A stretch of DNA of 59,418 nucleotides from assembly GCA_001584585.1 (NCBI GenBank), contig LSYV01000051.1, forward strand, positions 95,447-154,864. Direction: 5' to 3'. Source of the DNA: Gonium pectorale. Taxonomy: Eukaryota; Chlorophyta; Chlorophyceae; Chlamydomonadales; Volvocaceae. Under the pieces are notes generated by a model that worked only from the letters and a program-made list of their open reading frames with translations, ran no database searches and had not been told where the DNA came from. Below, in pieces: positions 36,701-49,400 of this stretch; the first letter of the stretch is position 1; the number at the start of each line of letters is the position of its first letter. The position numbers and the translations under genes were made by a program.

Positions 36701-37093
36701 AGCCCCATCGGGCTGCGCGGCTGGCGTGAAGGACTGCCGGACTCCTCCCACCTGGGCCACGGAGTCCCACACCCGCACGGCCGCCACCACCCGCACACCA
36801 ACGGCCGGCTGACAGCGAGGGGAGCCGAGCGGAGGCGACGGAGGATCTGCGCCGTCGTCAAGGCCGCGGCGGACACTGCTGATGTCTGCGGCGGCGTCCA
36901 AACCGTGCTCCGGAGACGACCCACGCATGGCCTGCGCACTTGCTGCGTGGCCTGTGGCGTCAGCTGCGTTCTGCAGCGTTGCAAAGAAAGCGCAGGGAAC
37001 GGTCAGCTTTGTGCGGCTGGCCAATGTGCTGTAGGCAGCGTGGGCCATCCGCCGGGCCCTCGTCGATGGCGACAGGCGCGCGATGTGGCCCAC
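33790..37093 (-). CDS. Uncharacterised membrane protein (minus-strand paralogue of 13951-20211)
   Basis: Family unknown. Reading from the ATG at 37093, one frame runs to about 36325 and a second from about 36261 to the stop at 33790. Removing a 64-nt segment (about 36324-36261, GTTGCC...GGGCAG) joins them in phase to about 1079 aa. A sequencing frameshift is the alternative. It shares with the plus-strand gene a TLHLL segment, a GxWxRMVA-type segment, an Ala-rich YPHLASLLSD helix, and the C-terminal module: CLAALRTHTEQYL, AWRYARVG, GIGQSLPKALAGVTWLACPL, then GLLTYTCSRPCLDVGQ near residue 939 and ATRGVLAPLVSQLR. Several C-terminal hydrophobic helices follow. I see no counterpart of the plus copy's first three membrane exons upstream (37.1-38.0 kb). 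It may be genuinely shorter or N-terminally truncated. Confidence 0.68.
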
Positions 37094-38039
37094 TCGACAG
37101 GATTATGCTCCCAACATTTGTTTTGCCGGTTGAACTGGAAGCAACGTGCGCGTTCTGGGCGTCCGAGGCCAACGGACTCTGACAACAATTACGTTGCATT
37201 TCGCGCCTTTGCCCACTGCACCTGCAACTCCCTTGCACCGTTTACTGCTGACCCTTGTCTGAGGAGTTGCACTCTCCGGCCGCCACCCGTCCGCCGCCCA
37301 ACCGTTGCAGCCTCGCTGTCTGCTGTGGTCCCCGTGAGTAAGGAAATGCTCACTGTTGTGTTGTCATGCAATTATGTGAAAAAGGCATTCAAGCCACATA
37401 TTACGAGGTTTGACAGCCTCAGAATGAGAATTTGGGCCCCATCTGCCCCGTCAGCTCGTCGGCCCGAGCGAATCTGATTCGGAACCAATGTGACGAACCT
37501 ACCACCCTCCACTATCCCACTCACCAGTCTCTCTAAACGTGCCACGCTGCAAAGCATGCAGCGCTTAACCACTGCCCCAGGCATATTGGTGTTTACGAAC
37601 CTATACGGATTACCCTCGAGCGGTAAATGGCGCACGAGCGCGCAGCGGCATGATCCTATTGTATGTCTCACGTCTAGCACGCTGCTGCGCACGGCTGCGC
37701 ACACGCCCGTCACTCGCCGAGTCGCCTCGGGGGTAGTATGGTGGGATTCGGGTTATGCCGAGCTGAGCATGCCCCTTCCCGGCGCATGGACTCTTCTTGT
37801 GTTTTGCCAGCGGCATGCGCTTGCGCACGCTGCCAACATAGCCTGCCAGTAACTCGCCGCAGCCTGCCGTTGGCACGGCCCCCCGCCCGGGCGCTGCATC
37901 ACCGCTCCCGCAGCGGCACCCCACCAGTCTCCATCCGCTCACGACACTACTGTACGGCAGCACCGGCGCAGGCGCCACGCGGCACAGGGGCGGCCCACAC
38001 ACGGACACACACTACGCAGACCGTTTACCAAGTCACTCC
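37094..38039. other. Intergenic between two minus-strand genes
   Basis: About 950 bp holding the 3' region of the NEK kinase gene and the upstream region of the minus-strand membrane gene. No further supported exon was found, and no membrane-helix-coding exon like those in the plus paralogue. Confidence 0.5.
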
Positions 38040-41000
38040 TCACGAGAACACCGCGTCTTCCAGCGTGATCAGCTTGTGCACCTGCCGCGCCAGGTGCAGC
38101 TGCGGCCCCATTATCGCCTCCAGCTGCAGCTGGGTGCTGCCGGCGCCGGCGGCTGCGGCACCGGCGCCGTCCTCCGCATCCGCATCCTGCGCGTCCGCCC
38201 GCTCCTGCATGTCCCGCAGGCAGCGATAGGCCGCGACAAAGGCCGTCGCGCCCAGCTGCTTCTCCAGGTCTATCCGAAGCTGCTCCACACGCAGCGCATT
38301 GGCGGCGGCCGCGTCGGCGCCGCTGCGCGCCGCCGCCGGCAACGCGCCGCCGGTCCTCCCGCCGCCTGCGCCGCCCTGGCCGGCGTCGTCATCACCGTCG
38401 CCGTCCTCGTCGTCGGTCGTGCCCCCGCTGCGCCGCCGGCGGGCGGCCCCGCCGCTGTCGCCCTCCTCGTCCTCGTCGTCCTCCAGTACGTTGTGTATCT
38501 GGGCTAGCACCTCGAGCACGCTGGCGGCCGCCTGAGGGCAGCGGACGGGAGCAGCGTGGGCGACAGCAGACATGCGCAAAAACAAGCGGACAGGGCAAAT
38601 AAGCAGGGCTGGCGCAAAGCAGAGTCACTCTTGATTTGCAACGAAGCAACCAGGGGGACCCGAAGTGGCGGCTCTCCTTCCAGCCCACGGGGCAGGCCGT
38701 AAGGGCGGGGGACACGGCAGGCGCGTAGCCTCGACAGCCCAGGCGCCCGGCCCCGACCGGCCCGGGCTAGCGACCGTCGGGGTACCAGGGGACATCAACG
38801 GGTACCAGGGGACATCAACGGGTACCAGGGGACATCAACGGGTACCATGCGGCCCGGGTACAGCGCCCGGCCCCGATGCGGATGCCCGATCCCGCGCCCG
38901 GCGCACCCCCATCCCCGCCCCCGCCCCCGTTCTCCACTACACCCCGTTCCTGCGCTCGTCCCCACCGCTTCATTACACCAACCTCCCCCTCCCCAACACA
39001 CACATCCACCCACCTGCGGGTCCACGTCGTCCCCATCGGCGCTGCCGTCCCCGCCGTCGCCGGCAGCCGACTGCGCCGCATCCAGCCCCGACCCGAAGGG
39101 TGTGAAGATCTGCACCGCCGGAAACTCGGACGCCTTGGCCGGCTTGTGCCTGCTGGAGCGTTTGGTGGGAGCGGGGCCAACAGGCTGGACAGCGTCCCCA
39201 CTGCGGCAAGAGGTCTGAGGCGCACGGGCCGTTCGGGCGGCGGAGCAGCGCGAGTCGCATGTTTACGGAGTCCAGCTCACAGCAATGCTTGCGCATGCGC
39301 AGGCCAATACGCACACACAAAGCCGTGAGATGTGAGCTGCGAGAAGCGCAGGCCCCTACGCCCGGCTGGCAACTCCGCACCTTTGCTTCCAGGGCGGCTC
39401 CACGGCGGGCTTCGGCCGCCCCGAGGCGGCGGCGGCGTTGTCGCTGTCGCTGCCGGCGGCGGAGCCGCCTGACTGCGCCTTGGCCCGCGCCAGCGGCGAC
39501 GCCGTCGCCCCGGCCGCCCCGCCGCGGCCGCCGCGCGCGGGCGAGGCGTTACGGGGGCGTGACCGAGGGGGCGAGGCCCGTGCCGCCTGCGGCCCGCCCA
39601 AGTCCACCACCAGCACCTGTCCGGACCCAGCCATTACGGAGGCGGCGCACGTGAAGCTGCGGAACCCTCTTAGCGGGCCGTAGACAGCGAGCGTATCATA
39701 CCGGCCAGGGCATTTCCAGGTGGTGTGCGGCAAACAGGTGGTGCATGCTGCATGGTCAGAAACAAGTACGGTACCGGCACCCGTGATGGCGCCAGCCGCA
39801 TACGACCCGCCAGCCCGCCAATTCGCAAAAGGGGCGCGGATGGGGCCCCATGCACACAAGACGCGACATGTTCTCAGCGACCCGGCCCGGCCCGGCTGGC
39901 GAGCCCACCTGCCCGCCGGCTGTGCTCGCCGCCGACTCGGCGGCCGAGCTGCCGCCGCCGCCGTCGCCGGCGCTGCCGCCCGTCGCCAGCCCCGCCATGC
40001 GCGCCGCGAACTGCGCCCCCAGCTCCGACAGCTGCTCCTTGTTGATGCGCGACTTGGCGGCGCGCACGTGCTCCCGGTGCGCCGACATGTGCTGGGCCAG
40101 CTCCTCGGCCTCGCGCTTCCGGGCCTCCTACGCACCACGGACGCGGGTTCGCCGAGCCCGGGGGGGGGGTCACGGCTTCTTGGGTAGCTGCTCGCCGCCA
40201 GTCCAGGGCAGCGTGAGTAGAGTATAGGTTTCAAAATGGCGAGTCCTCGACTCCTCGTCTCCCCATGTTGCTGGATGGGCCTCCGCCTCTGCGGAGAGGC
40301 TGCACGCCCGGGCCGCCAAGGAGCCCCGCGCCTCGCCACGTTCCCCCTTTCTCAAGGCCAGAGCGCCAGGCGCTGAAGCGGGCCAGAGACAGCAGCCATG
40401 CCTCCCTACCCGACCCCGTTATTTGCTATCCCTCAATGCCCGCTCCCCCGCGGCTTTGACGGACGAGTAACGGTAACCTGGGACTGCATCCTCACCCCCT
40501 CCCCGACCCGCCCGGCCCTGCTCGGCGCACCTCCCTGCTCTTGACGGCTGCCGCCAGCTGCATGGCCTTACGCGCCTTGGCCTCCATCTCGGCCTTCTGC
40601 TCCGCGAGGTGCCGCTCCTGGTAGGCAGGCGGGCAGACGCAATGTCAATTTGTAAACAGCGTCGGCCACACGGGCATTGCCGATCTGTCACCTTCGTCCA
40701 AACTGAGTTACGCTGATGCGGCTATTTGGGCCCGCGTGATGCGATAAGCTACAGCCCGCCCCCGCCCCTTCGCCCCCCCCCCCGCGTCCCCGTCCCCGGC
40801 CCCGCTCCCGGCCCCGCCCCCGCCCGCCACCCGTCGCTCACAACGTCTTTTTGGCGCTCCGCCGCGCGGTTGCGCACCGCCACGGCGGTCTCGTGATTTC
40901 GCCGCGCGGCCGCGGCCTTCCTCTGCTCCCGCGCCACTGCGTTGGCTCGCCGCTGCGCCTCCAGCTCGGCGTTCTGCTGGAGCCGCAGCTCCGCCAGCTT

Positions 41001-44000
41001 CGCCTGTGGGCATGCAGGGCCCACAGCAAACCGACCACCGGCCGGCAGCGGGCCGACGTCAGGTGCGTTGTACTGTGCACAAGACCTAAGGCCCCTGTGA
41101 CCCAGAGGCCGTATGCGGATATACTTCCGTCCAGGGTGCTGTGATCTTGCCCATCCCACAGGGTTTGCCTTGACGGCATTTCTGACTGCCGCTCACCTTT
41201 GCGGCGGTGATTCCTGCGGCTCCCGCCGCTCCGCCGGCCGCCACCGTAGCGTCCATGCAGCCGTCGCCGTCGGCCGACTCGACCCGCTCCGCGTCAAGGG
41301 GGGCTGCCCCCGCCTGCAGAATACACGGTTACTGCATTTGGCGGCACCGAAAGGGCTGCTACCCATCGCGACGGGGTATCGGCTGTGCAAGCTGAAAACC
41401 CGCCGGCTTGCCCCCCTATGTGAACGCCCGCTACTCGCACCTTCTGGGCCGCCAGCGCCCCCGCCAGCTGCGCCAGCACCGCCTGTTGCTGCCGCACCCA
41501 GCCAGACTCGACCAGGCGTCCGCCGCCGCGCCGGGCCGCCAGCCCCGCCTTGGTGGGCGAGCTGCAAGGCAGGCGCAACAGCTGCAGGTAAGAAGGCCGC
41601 GATGGACCTGCGTACCCAACGCCCAAAGCTGCCGGCTAGAGTGCGAGCGTCCCTTCGGGTTTGTCAGCGCCCGGCCTTAGTGCGCAGCAAGGCCGAGGAT
41701 GCGCACCGTGGGCCACACACGCTGCCGATCATCACGGCTAAAGCACGACGGCCTTGGCAAATGCGCACAACCCGAAGAAAAAAGATAGCCGTTTCCTCAT
41801 GCCTGCAAGCGGTCTGCGGCAAGTGGCACAGCGTACGCAGCCCGGCCGGTCCGTACGAGCACCGCCCGCCACACACTAAACGCCTACAAGGAACCCCACC
41901 CCGACACACACACACACTAGAACTGTTTTGTCGTAGAACTGTTTTGAGCATATACCGTAACGCATACATAACATACACACACCTGCCGTGCCCACTCTCA
42001 AACTCTCACACTGGCATGCATAGATCTACTAGATCATATAGAACATACCTGCCGTCCGCGGGCGTGGTGGACGCCGTGTCTGTCTCGCTGACATCACGAG
42101 AGCTGCACCGCTCCACCTCCGCCCCGCCCGCAGCACCTGGCGGCGCCGGCGAGGCCCTTGGGGCCCGGGCCGCCGCCGGGCGCGGCGCGCGGCGCGGCCT
42201 GGGATATGGTGGGATGTGGTGGGATGGGCGCATGCGGCAGCGAGCGTTCAATAGCCACTCCTCAAGGGGTAGCCAAAAGCACACCCTCACAGACACCGCA
42301 GACCAGTACCGAGCCCTGGGCGTACTGCAAGAACCCCACCTCACCACGCCACGCACGCGCAGCTGGGCGTGCAAAACACTCACCTCGCCTCCGCGGCGCT
42401 GAGCTCCGCGAGGCCCAGAGCCGCCGCTGCGCCGCCGCCGCCCGCCGCCGCATCGCCGCCGCCCCCGAGGCCCAGCGCCACCACGTGCGCGGCGTACCGC
42501 TCCACGTGCGACCGCACAAAGTCGCTGCGGAGGATGGCCTCGGCGCCGGGCCGGTCCTGTCGGTGGTCGGTCAGAGGGCAGGCGGCACAGTACCTTAGGT
42601 AGGGGTTTCGGAAGAGGCCGCGCAGGGACGGCGATGACACGACAGATAGGAGAACAACGCAACTGTGTGCAGCTGTTTGGCGGTGCACGCGGCAGGTAAC
42701 ACCCGTGTACAGTAGCACCTTATGCGGAAGCACCACAAGAGGGAGGTGAGCAGCAGTCGTGGCAGCCTCATGCAGCCTCCCATGGCCAGCCCGCATCCCG
42801 GCTTGCCGCACGCAACCCGCCAGCTGCTAGGTCGCACGGCTGCTTGCCTTCCCAGCACCCATACCCGCGTCTCCTGGCGACTGAGCGTTACCCGCTCGAG
42901 CTGCACCCCGCGACACGTACTGGTCGGCGCGCCCCGCCAACCTTTGGGTTCTGCTTGAGCATGGACTCGATGAGCCCCTTGAGGTTGCTGCTGTAGCGGC
43001 TGGGCACGGGCGGGTACTTGCCGCGCAGGATCTTGACCACCAGCGCGGGCAGGCTGCAGCCGTCGAAGGCGCGGCGCAGCGTCGCTAGCTCGTACAGCAC
43101 GCATCCCAGCGACCACACTGCGGGGGTGCGGGCAGGGTCAGAGCGGGGTACGGGGCGTGAGGCGGATGTGGGGGTTAGGTGCGGCGAGGGTCAGAAGGTA
43201 ACCATGATGGGGTAGGCACAGGGGAGGGGTCATTGCTAAAGTCAGCACGCACTGCAAGAGCAAAGGACAGGGGGACGCATGGCTGGACGAGGAGGCACCA
43301 AGGGACCGCAGGCCGGGCCCGCTCGGCTGGTCGCCAGCCCAGCGTTGTCGGCCTGCGGCGCTGCAGTCGCCCAACAGCTTGCACACGGGACTCACCGTCG
43401 CTTTTCCTGTTGTATGGCCGGTCCTCGCAGATCTCGGGCGACAGGTAGTACGGCGAGCCGATCTACGCGCGGGATGCCACAAAGACATGTAACAGAGAAG
43501 GAAAGCCCTCAGAGCGGCTGCCCCTCCCAAGGCAACCCATGGCACAGCGCGCAGCGCCCCAACAGTGCACCCCCCGCTCCTTTGGCTTCGGGCCCTTGAG
43601 ACATCGGGCCACTTAGATGCCTCTGCACCCGGGCTGCATCGCGCCCAGCGCACGCAGCTGGCCCTGCTCCGCCAGGCCCCGGCCCCCGGCCCCGCCCTGC
43701 AAGCCGCCGCCCCCCGGCACACCCAACGCACCACTGTCTTGGCGAGCTCTGTGTCGCTGTTGAGCACCCTAGCGATGCCGAAGTCCCCCAGCTTGAGCAG
43801 GTTGCCTGTTGCGGCGGCGGTGGCGGGGCTGGTGGGGCTGGTGGGGCCGCAGCGGCTGCGGCAGCCGGGACACTGGGGCTCCGAAACCCCCCGGGAACTC
43901 GCCCGCCCGCCCGCCGGCCCGCCCAGCCTGCCCGCGCCCACACCCACCTTCGGCAATGAATATGTTTTGAGACTTGAGGTCCCGGTGCAGCACCTTCTTG

Positions 44001-45886
44001 CCGTGCACGTGGTACAGCGCCAGCACCACCTGCACGAACCTGCGGGGCGACACGGGGTGCACGGGGGAAGCACATGCACAGCGCGGGCGCTCACTCGTCG
44101 TTTTGCTGCATGTTGACTACATGAGCACGCTGTCGCATACCGGCATATCGAACTCTCAGGGGACAAGCGTCCGTTGCTGCGCCGGGCGGAGGGTCTATGG
44201 GCTGCTGGCTAGGTGGCTTGCTTGCTTGCTCACAGACTGTCCGGGCACGACGTTTGCGTGCCTGCCGGTACAATGCACACCGAGGGAAAGAGGTGGGCGG
44301 CGCAGGCGAGTCCGTTTTCCCCAGTAGGTTGTTAACTCGCCGCCCAGCCGGTCCTCGCCCGGTCCCCACCCCGCCCTGAACTGCTCCGCAGGACCGCAGC
44401 GCATCCCGCCAGTTCCCCACCAGGCTCCCATAGCCTAGGCGCACCAGAACATGATCTCCTCCTCGCTGAACGGCTTTTTATCCGCCTGCCGCCGCTGGAT
44501 GGCCGCCGCCAGGTCGCCCCCGCTGGCGTACTCCATCACGATGTTGAGCACCCCGCCCTGCACGCAGCGGGGCCGTGAGGCGCGCGGGTCAGGTAGCTAC
44601 AAGGTGGTGCTGGTGCGGGTGGGTTGGGAGCCGAGGGTGAAGCGAGGGCGTGTGTCTGCGAGGGGCTGCCTCCCGCTAGGGCGAGGCGCCAGGCATGCAT
44701 TGCCCGGCATCACTCATCCTCTGGGGTAATGAAGAAGGGAAAACGGGTCGCGTCGCGGACACCGAATCACAGACTACACAGCCGGAGAAATGGCCTCATC
44801 CTCGTCCTCGGGGGGGGCACCATCTCCCTCCCTGGCGCAGATCGCAAGCCCGTGCAGTTGCGTGATCCAGATCCAGATTGCGCGATCCAGCCAGACGGCA
44901 AGCCGCCCCCCAGCACCGCCCGCTGCGCCGACAGCCCCTACATAGGCCCCGCTGGCGCCCCCAGATACAGCTTGCACGTGCCGCAAGTGAGGCTGCCGCG
45001 GAAGCATGGCGACGCGTCGTGGCCACGCGGGAGCGGAAGGCTGCTGCTGCTCCTGACGCCCTGAGACACGGAGGGCCGCGGTCCTACATGGCTGTGGCCG
45101 GCCCGACCCTAGGGTGCCAGCCCGGCCGAAGGGCCGAGACCCCAAACAGCTGGCACCCTGGGGTGTGGCGGCTGCACATAGTCACCAGCCGAACCGCAGT
45201 AGCGCCTGCCAGCCATGTCGCCCAATTCCGGCCAGCTTTCTGCTATGTGCCCCCGCCAGCTCAGCAGCTTCAGCCGGCGCGGGGAGTCCCAACCGGCCCG
45301 CGCCATCCCCTGTCCCGGCGGCCTAGAGGAAGGCAGGCGCCACCAGCTGTGCGCGCGCGAATGTCACCCACACCTCCAGCAGGCACTCATAGTAGTGCAC
45401 GATATTGACGTGGTTGAACTGCGCCAGCAGCTTGGCCTCCGTCAGCGTGTCCTGCAGCCGGGGCCGGGGTTTGAGGTGACCTATCCTAGAATACCGATAC
45501 CTACTTGGTGGTTTGGAGGTAGGTTCCAATAAGCCGAAAGGTTACGTGCGACTCGCGGACAGCGAGTTGAAGCGTCCGGGTATGCAGGCGGGGTACCGTG
45601 TCGGCACTGTTGGGTTTGGCCCCACGTAGGAAGTGACCCGGGTCCGAGCCCTCACCAGGCGGGCCTTCTCGTCCATCTCGAACAGACGGATCTGTTTCAC
45701 CACGACCGGCTGGCCGTCCTCGATCCGCTGGGCCAGCAGCGCGCGTCCATATGACCCGCATCCTATTTCCTCGCCAAGTACGTATCGTTCGCTGACAGGT
45801 GCCTCGCTAAGATTGAGGGTGGGATCAGCGCTGGCCACCAGCTCCTTGAGCCCCGCGCCTGCGAAACTGCCCCAGTCCAGCGCCAT
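38040..45886 (-). CDS. NIMA-related (NEK) protein kinase with coiled-coil tail, complete
   Basis: Ser/Thr kinase; NEKs act at centrosomes/basal bodies and in ciliary length control and the cell cycle. Exons 45886-45656, 45451-45374, 44557-44445, 44039-43948, 43805-43732, 43462-43396, 43117-42942, 42556-42384, 42198-42049, 41561-41441, 41313-41197, 41003-40842, 40617-40531, 40127-39909, 39616-39381, 39200-39014, 38531-38040 give about 924 aa with consistent phases. Kinase motifs: GCGSYG loop (42-47), Lys64 in [14 protein letters not shown] (159-166), DFG (179-181), [17 protein letters not shown] and [14 protein letters not shown], a NEK-typical activation segment. The tail has an Ala/Glu/Arg-rich coiled coil (exons 12-14), then a disordered Gly/Ala region, and an acidic [11 protein letters not shown] segment near the C-terminus. 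The layout recalls the NEK1/NEK5 clade, but subfamily assignment is not certain. The exon 7 donor (GTTGGC) is weak. Confidence 0.93.
38781..38847. repeat. Three perfect 20-bp tandem repeats in a NEK intron
   Basis: GGTACCAGGGGACATCAACG is repeated exactly at 38781-38800, 38801-38820 and 38821-38840. A partial GGTACCA follows. It lies in the last intron of the kinase gene (39013-38532). Confidence 0.95.
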
Positions 45887-46405
45887 ACCTCGTCTCTACA
45901 TGGAATGATTAACAGTGGAGTATCGGCATTCCTCGCACGACGACGCAGACGCGCACCACAGCTGCTCCCTGCCTGGGCCGTTGTCGGTTAATAGTATTGT
46001 ACGAATTGATAATTGGCTTTCTTGCTTGCTGCCCTGCACTGGCGTGTTGTATACGTGTACATGTACATACGTTCTTTACAGATAAACGGTCAGTTCTATG
46101 CTAGCCAGGACTCCGTTCTGTAGCGCGCAGGGCAGCTCGTGTTTTTATAGCTTATGCGCGTGCCATAAAATGATTGCTTCTACCCAATCGGACTACCTAC
46201 ATGCTCTCAGTATGACAGTTTAGTTTGCAGGGCGCCTTACCTGCACTCGCTGCCAGCTACCAGAACGGCGTCTTGATTGCCTGCGGTCGCCTCGCGCTCT
46301 AGGCGTGCGCGGGAACGCAACAGGGTCCAACATACGCTCTGTCCGGGAACCTCTCCGCTAGCTCAGGACATTGCTTCACCGCGACGGCGACTAGGCGCGT
46401 CGAGC
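45887..46405. promoter_or_regulatory. Divergent intergenic region, NEK kinase / Kazal-protease
   Basis: 519 bp between outward-facing start codons, AT-richer than the flanking exons (for example 45.99-46.22 kb). It must include both promoters. TTTTTATAG at about 46142 is a possible TATA-like element for the plus gene, about 260 bp before its ATG. This is unproven. Confidence 0.45.
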
Positions 46406-49400
46406 ATGACGGCAGCGTCGTCGCGGTGGCGGGAGGTGACATGGCTCATGGCCTGTCTTGTCGTCGCTCGCCTTACGGGTAAGCCCCTTACCCTAGTTTC
46501 CATCTGCCATGTCTCCCCTGTGTCACCTACCTTCTAGCTCGAGTGCATGCCAGTATCCTGGCGCGTTAACCCGTGAGCCATGACACGACGGGCCCATGGC
46601 CCTCACCCGGCCTGTAGGTTGCGTGGCCGAGGGGACGCCTGCCCACGACACCTCATACTCTTGCGAGCATGGATGTCAGAAAGCTTTTAAGCCCATATGC
46701 GGCGAGGATGGCGTGACCTACAGTAGCCCGTGCGTGGCGACATGCCAAGGCGTTGGTGTGGCCCGTCACGGTCCTTGCCCAGGTGCGTCACCGTCGTCTC
46801 CAAACCCTGCCAGCTAGTCACGTAATGCATGCGCAACATATCCCATGTCTGCACTGTGTCTCTGGACTGCACGGCCGTAGGCCCCTGGAACCAGGTTTGG
46901 GGGGCTAAGGGCGTCACAACACACATTGGCGTCGCGTGGCACAACCCTCTCACGCTAGCCCACTCATTGCCACCACGTCCGCTGCCGCACGCCAAATCCC
47001 TCCAGGCGAACAGCTGCTGCACCCCGCCAACACCCACGTCGTGACGGGCGCGCAGCAGGGGCCCCTCCACCCCTCGGCCACCGTCACGCCCCGCCACCTC
47101 TCCGCCTTCAAGCATGAAGGCTACCGCTACGCCGGCCAGCTCTCCTTTACCAACGAGCTTGCGCCCCGGCACAGCAAGCACGGCGCTCAGCCGCAACAGG
47201 GCCCCGCCAGTGGCGACAGCGAGACCGCCGCCGCCGCTGTGGCGGCAGCGGCCGCTGGCACGCAGCCGCCGCCGATGCGGGCTCTGCGCATCACACGCGA
47301 GGGGCACGTGTACCTCGCAGACATGGATGAGTCCGTAGCCAAGGTCCTCGATGCGCTCATACAGGATCACGACGAGGCGTCCGTGTCCTCGGCGCGGTCG
47401 AGTGCCGGGGCGGACTCGTCGGTCACGCACGGGCTGCTCCAGAGCCTGCGCAAGTGGCGCAACTACCGACCCGCGGGTCGCGGCGAACATGGCAGCGGCG
47501 GCAAGTGGAAGCAGCACGCGACCATGGCTAACGACCGGCAGGCGGGCGCCCCCGGAGAACACGTCTTAGAGCCGGTTCTGGAGACGAGCGGGGCGGTCGG
47601 GGTCAATGTCGCTATGGGGCGGCATTCCACCACCTCAGCGACCCCGAGCTCCACGACTACCACCACCACTGCCTCCCAAACCTCGAAGCCGCAGCAGGAG
47701 AACAAGCAGCAAAAGCACGTGGACGACAGCGCCCAGCGTCACAGGCAGGCCCGGCGTCAGTTGGGTATCTTCGACGCGGTGAGCTCGGGTTGCCGCGCCC
47801 GGCGCCGTGGCTGGCGGGGTTACCTGGCCGGGGCCGCTCCGTACCCGGCCGCCCGTATCTAGCCGCATTGCGCCTGGGAGGCGCGTGACCCACCTTGGGA
47901 GGCTACGGGTTTTACTGCTGCATCCATCCATATTCCGCAAATGGCGTGGGCCCGACGCGTTGGTGTCTCGCGCATGGCCCTAGTCAGGATCCGTCCAAGC
48001 CGCTCTTCATCCATGCATGCTCTGCTGTTACAACCGCTGATTCCCAACCGTCCCAACGGCTGCAGGACGACCGCGTGGACTGCCCCCGCAGCCCCACCTA
48101 CCCCTTCACGGCCGTGGGCCAGATCAACGTGCGCGACACCAGCGGCAACTACGTCTGCAGCGGGGCGCTGGTGGGGCCCGACGTGGTGCTCACCGCCGCG
48201 CACTGCGTGTTCAACCGGGTCGCCAAGGTGCGCACCGGCCGCGAACCGTCGGCCGTGAACCGTCGGTCTCCCGCTCGGCAGTTCCAAGCTTGGTGTTCAG
48301 CAGCGTGACCTTCATGCCCTGCCGCGACTTTTGGGCCGAGCAGTTCCTCCGCGTCAAGGCGTGGGCTGTCGTCTGCTACCCCCCCTGCGCCTCGTGTCCT
48401 AAGTCTCCTCCGCTGCCGCCGCTCCCGCCCGTGCGGCAGGCCTTCTACGATCGACTGGACTTTGCGCCCGGCCGCTACCGCACGCTGGACGGCGCCGTGG
48501 TCAACCCGTTCGATGTGGTGCCCTGGACCTACGTGACGGTGCACGAGGGATACGTCACCTCAAGCACACCCGACCCGAACGTGTAGGTCACGCGGCCGTG
48601 GACCCGGGGAAGGGGGGTGAGGGCTAGGAGCTACCAGCTCCTGTCTGCCCGCATGGCTAGCCCTCTACCCGCGTCCTCCAGTCTCTTCTCCGCTCCCCGC
48701 TCGCTACCGCTCTTCGTTTACCATCCCCGGCTGTGCTGGGTCTCCCAACATGCTGTCCTGGATCCCGTCCCCCCGTCCTGCCGCAGCGTGGACATCGCCG
48801 TGATCCAGCTCTCGAGGCGCGTGGGCATGCAGTCCGGGTGGATGGGTGTGTTTGAGCCGTGCAGCGCCGCCGCGCCCACCCGCTACGTGGCGCTCACCGC
48901 CGGCTACCCCTCCGACCAGCCGCCCGGCTCCTGCAAGACCACGCAGTGCGTGGTGTCGCAGGACCCCTGCACCGACGGCTACCTCTACCACAAGTGCGAC
49001 ACCGCCAGCGGCCAGAGCGGCTCGCCCATGTACATGATGGCCATGACGAACGCCCGGAAGATGGGCCCGTTCGTGCGGGCGGTGCACAACATCGAGTGGG
49101 TGCAGGAGCAGCCCAACGGCCAGTCGCTCAGCTACATCAACAGCGCGGTCAGCATCACGCCCGAGCACTACCGCTCAGTGCTGGTGAGTGCCGCGGGGCG
49201 GGAGTGGCGGCCGGGGCAGGGGGGGATGAGGATTAGGGTGCTGGTGCTTGGGAGGAGGAAGTGATAGGGGCCGGGTGGACATTGGGTCGGGCAAGGGCTG
49301 CAGAGATAAGGTTTGCTGTATGCGTGTGATCGGGCGCGAGGCTGGGGCGCACATCGTCTCGGCCGCCTGGGCACCTTCCCGGGCATGCCTACTGTGACGG

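Noticed and set aside
46277..46405. Upstream in-frame extension of the protease
   Set aside because: It has no ATG and is Arg-rich; the ATG at 46406 gives a proper signal peptide.
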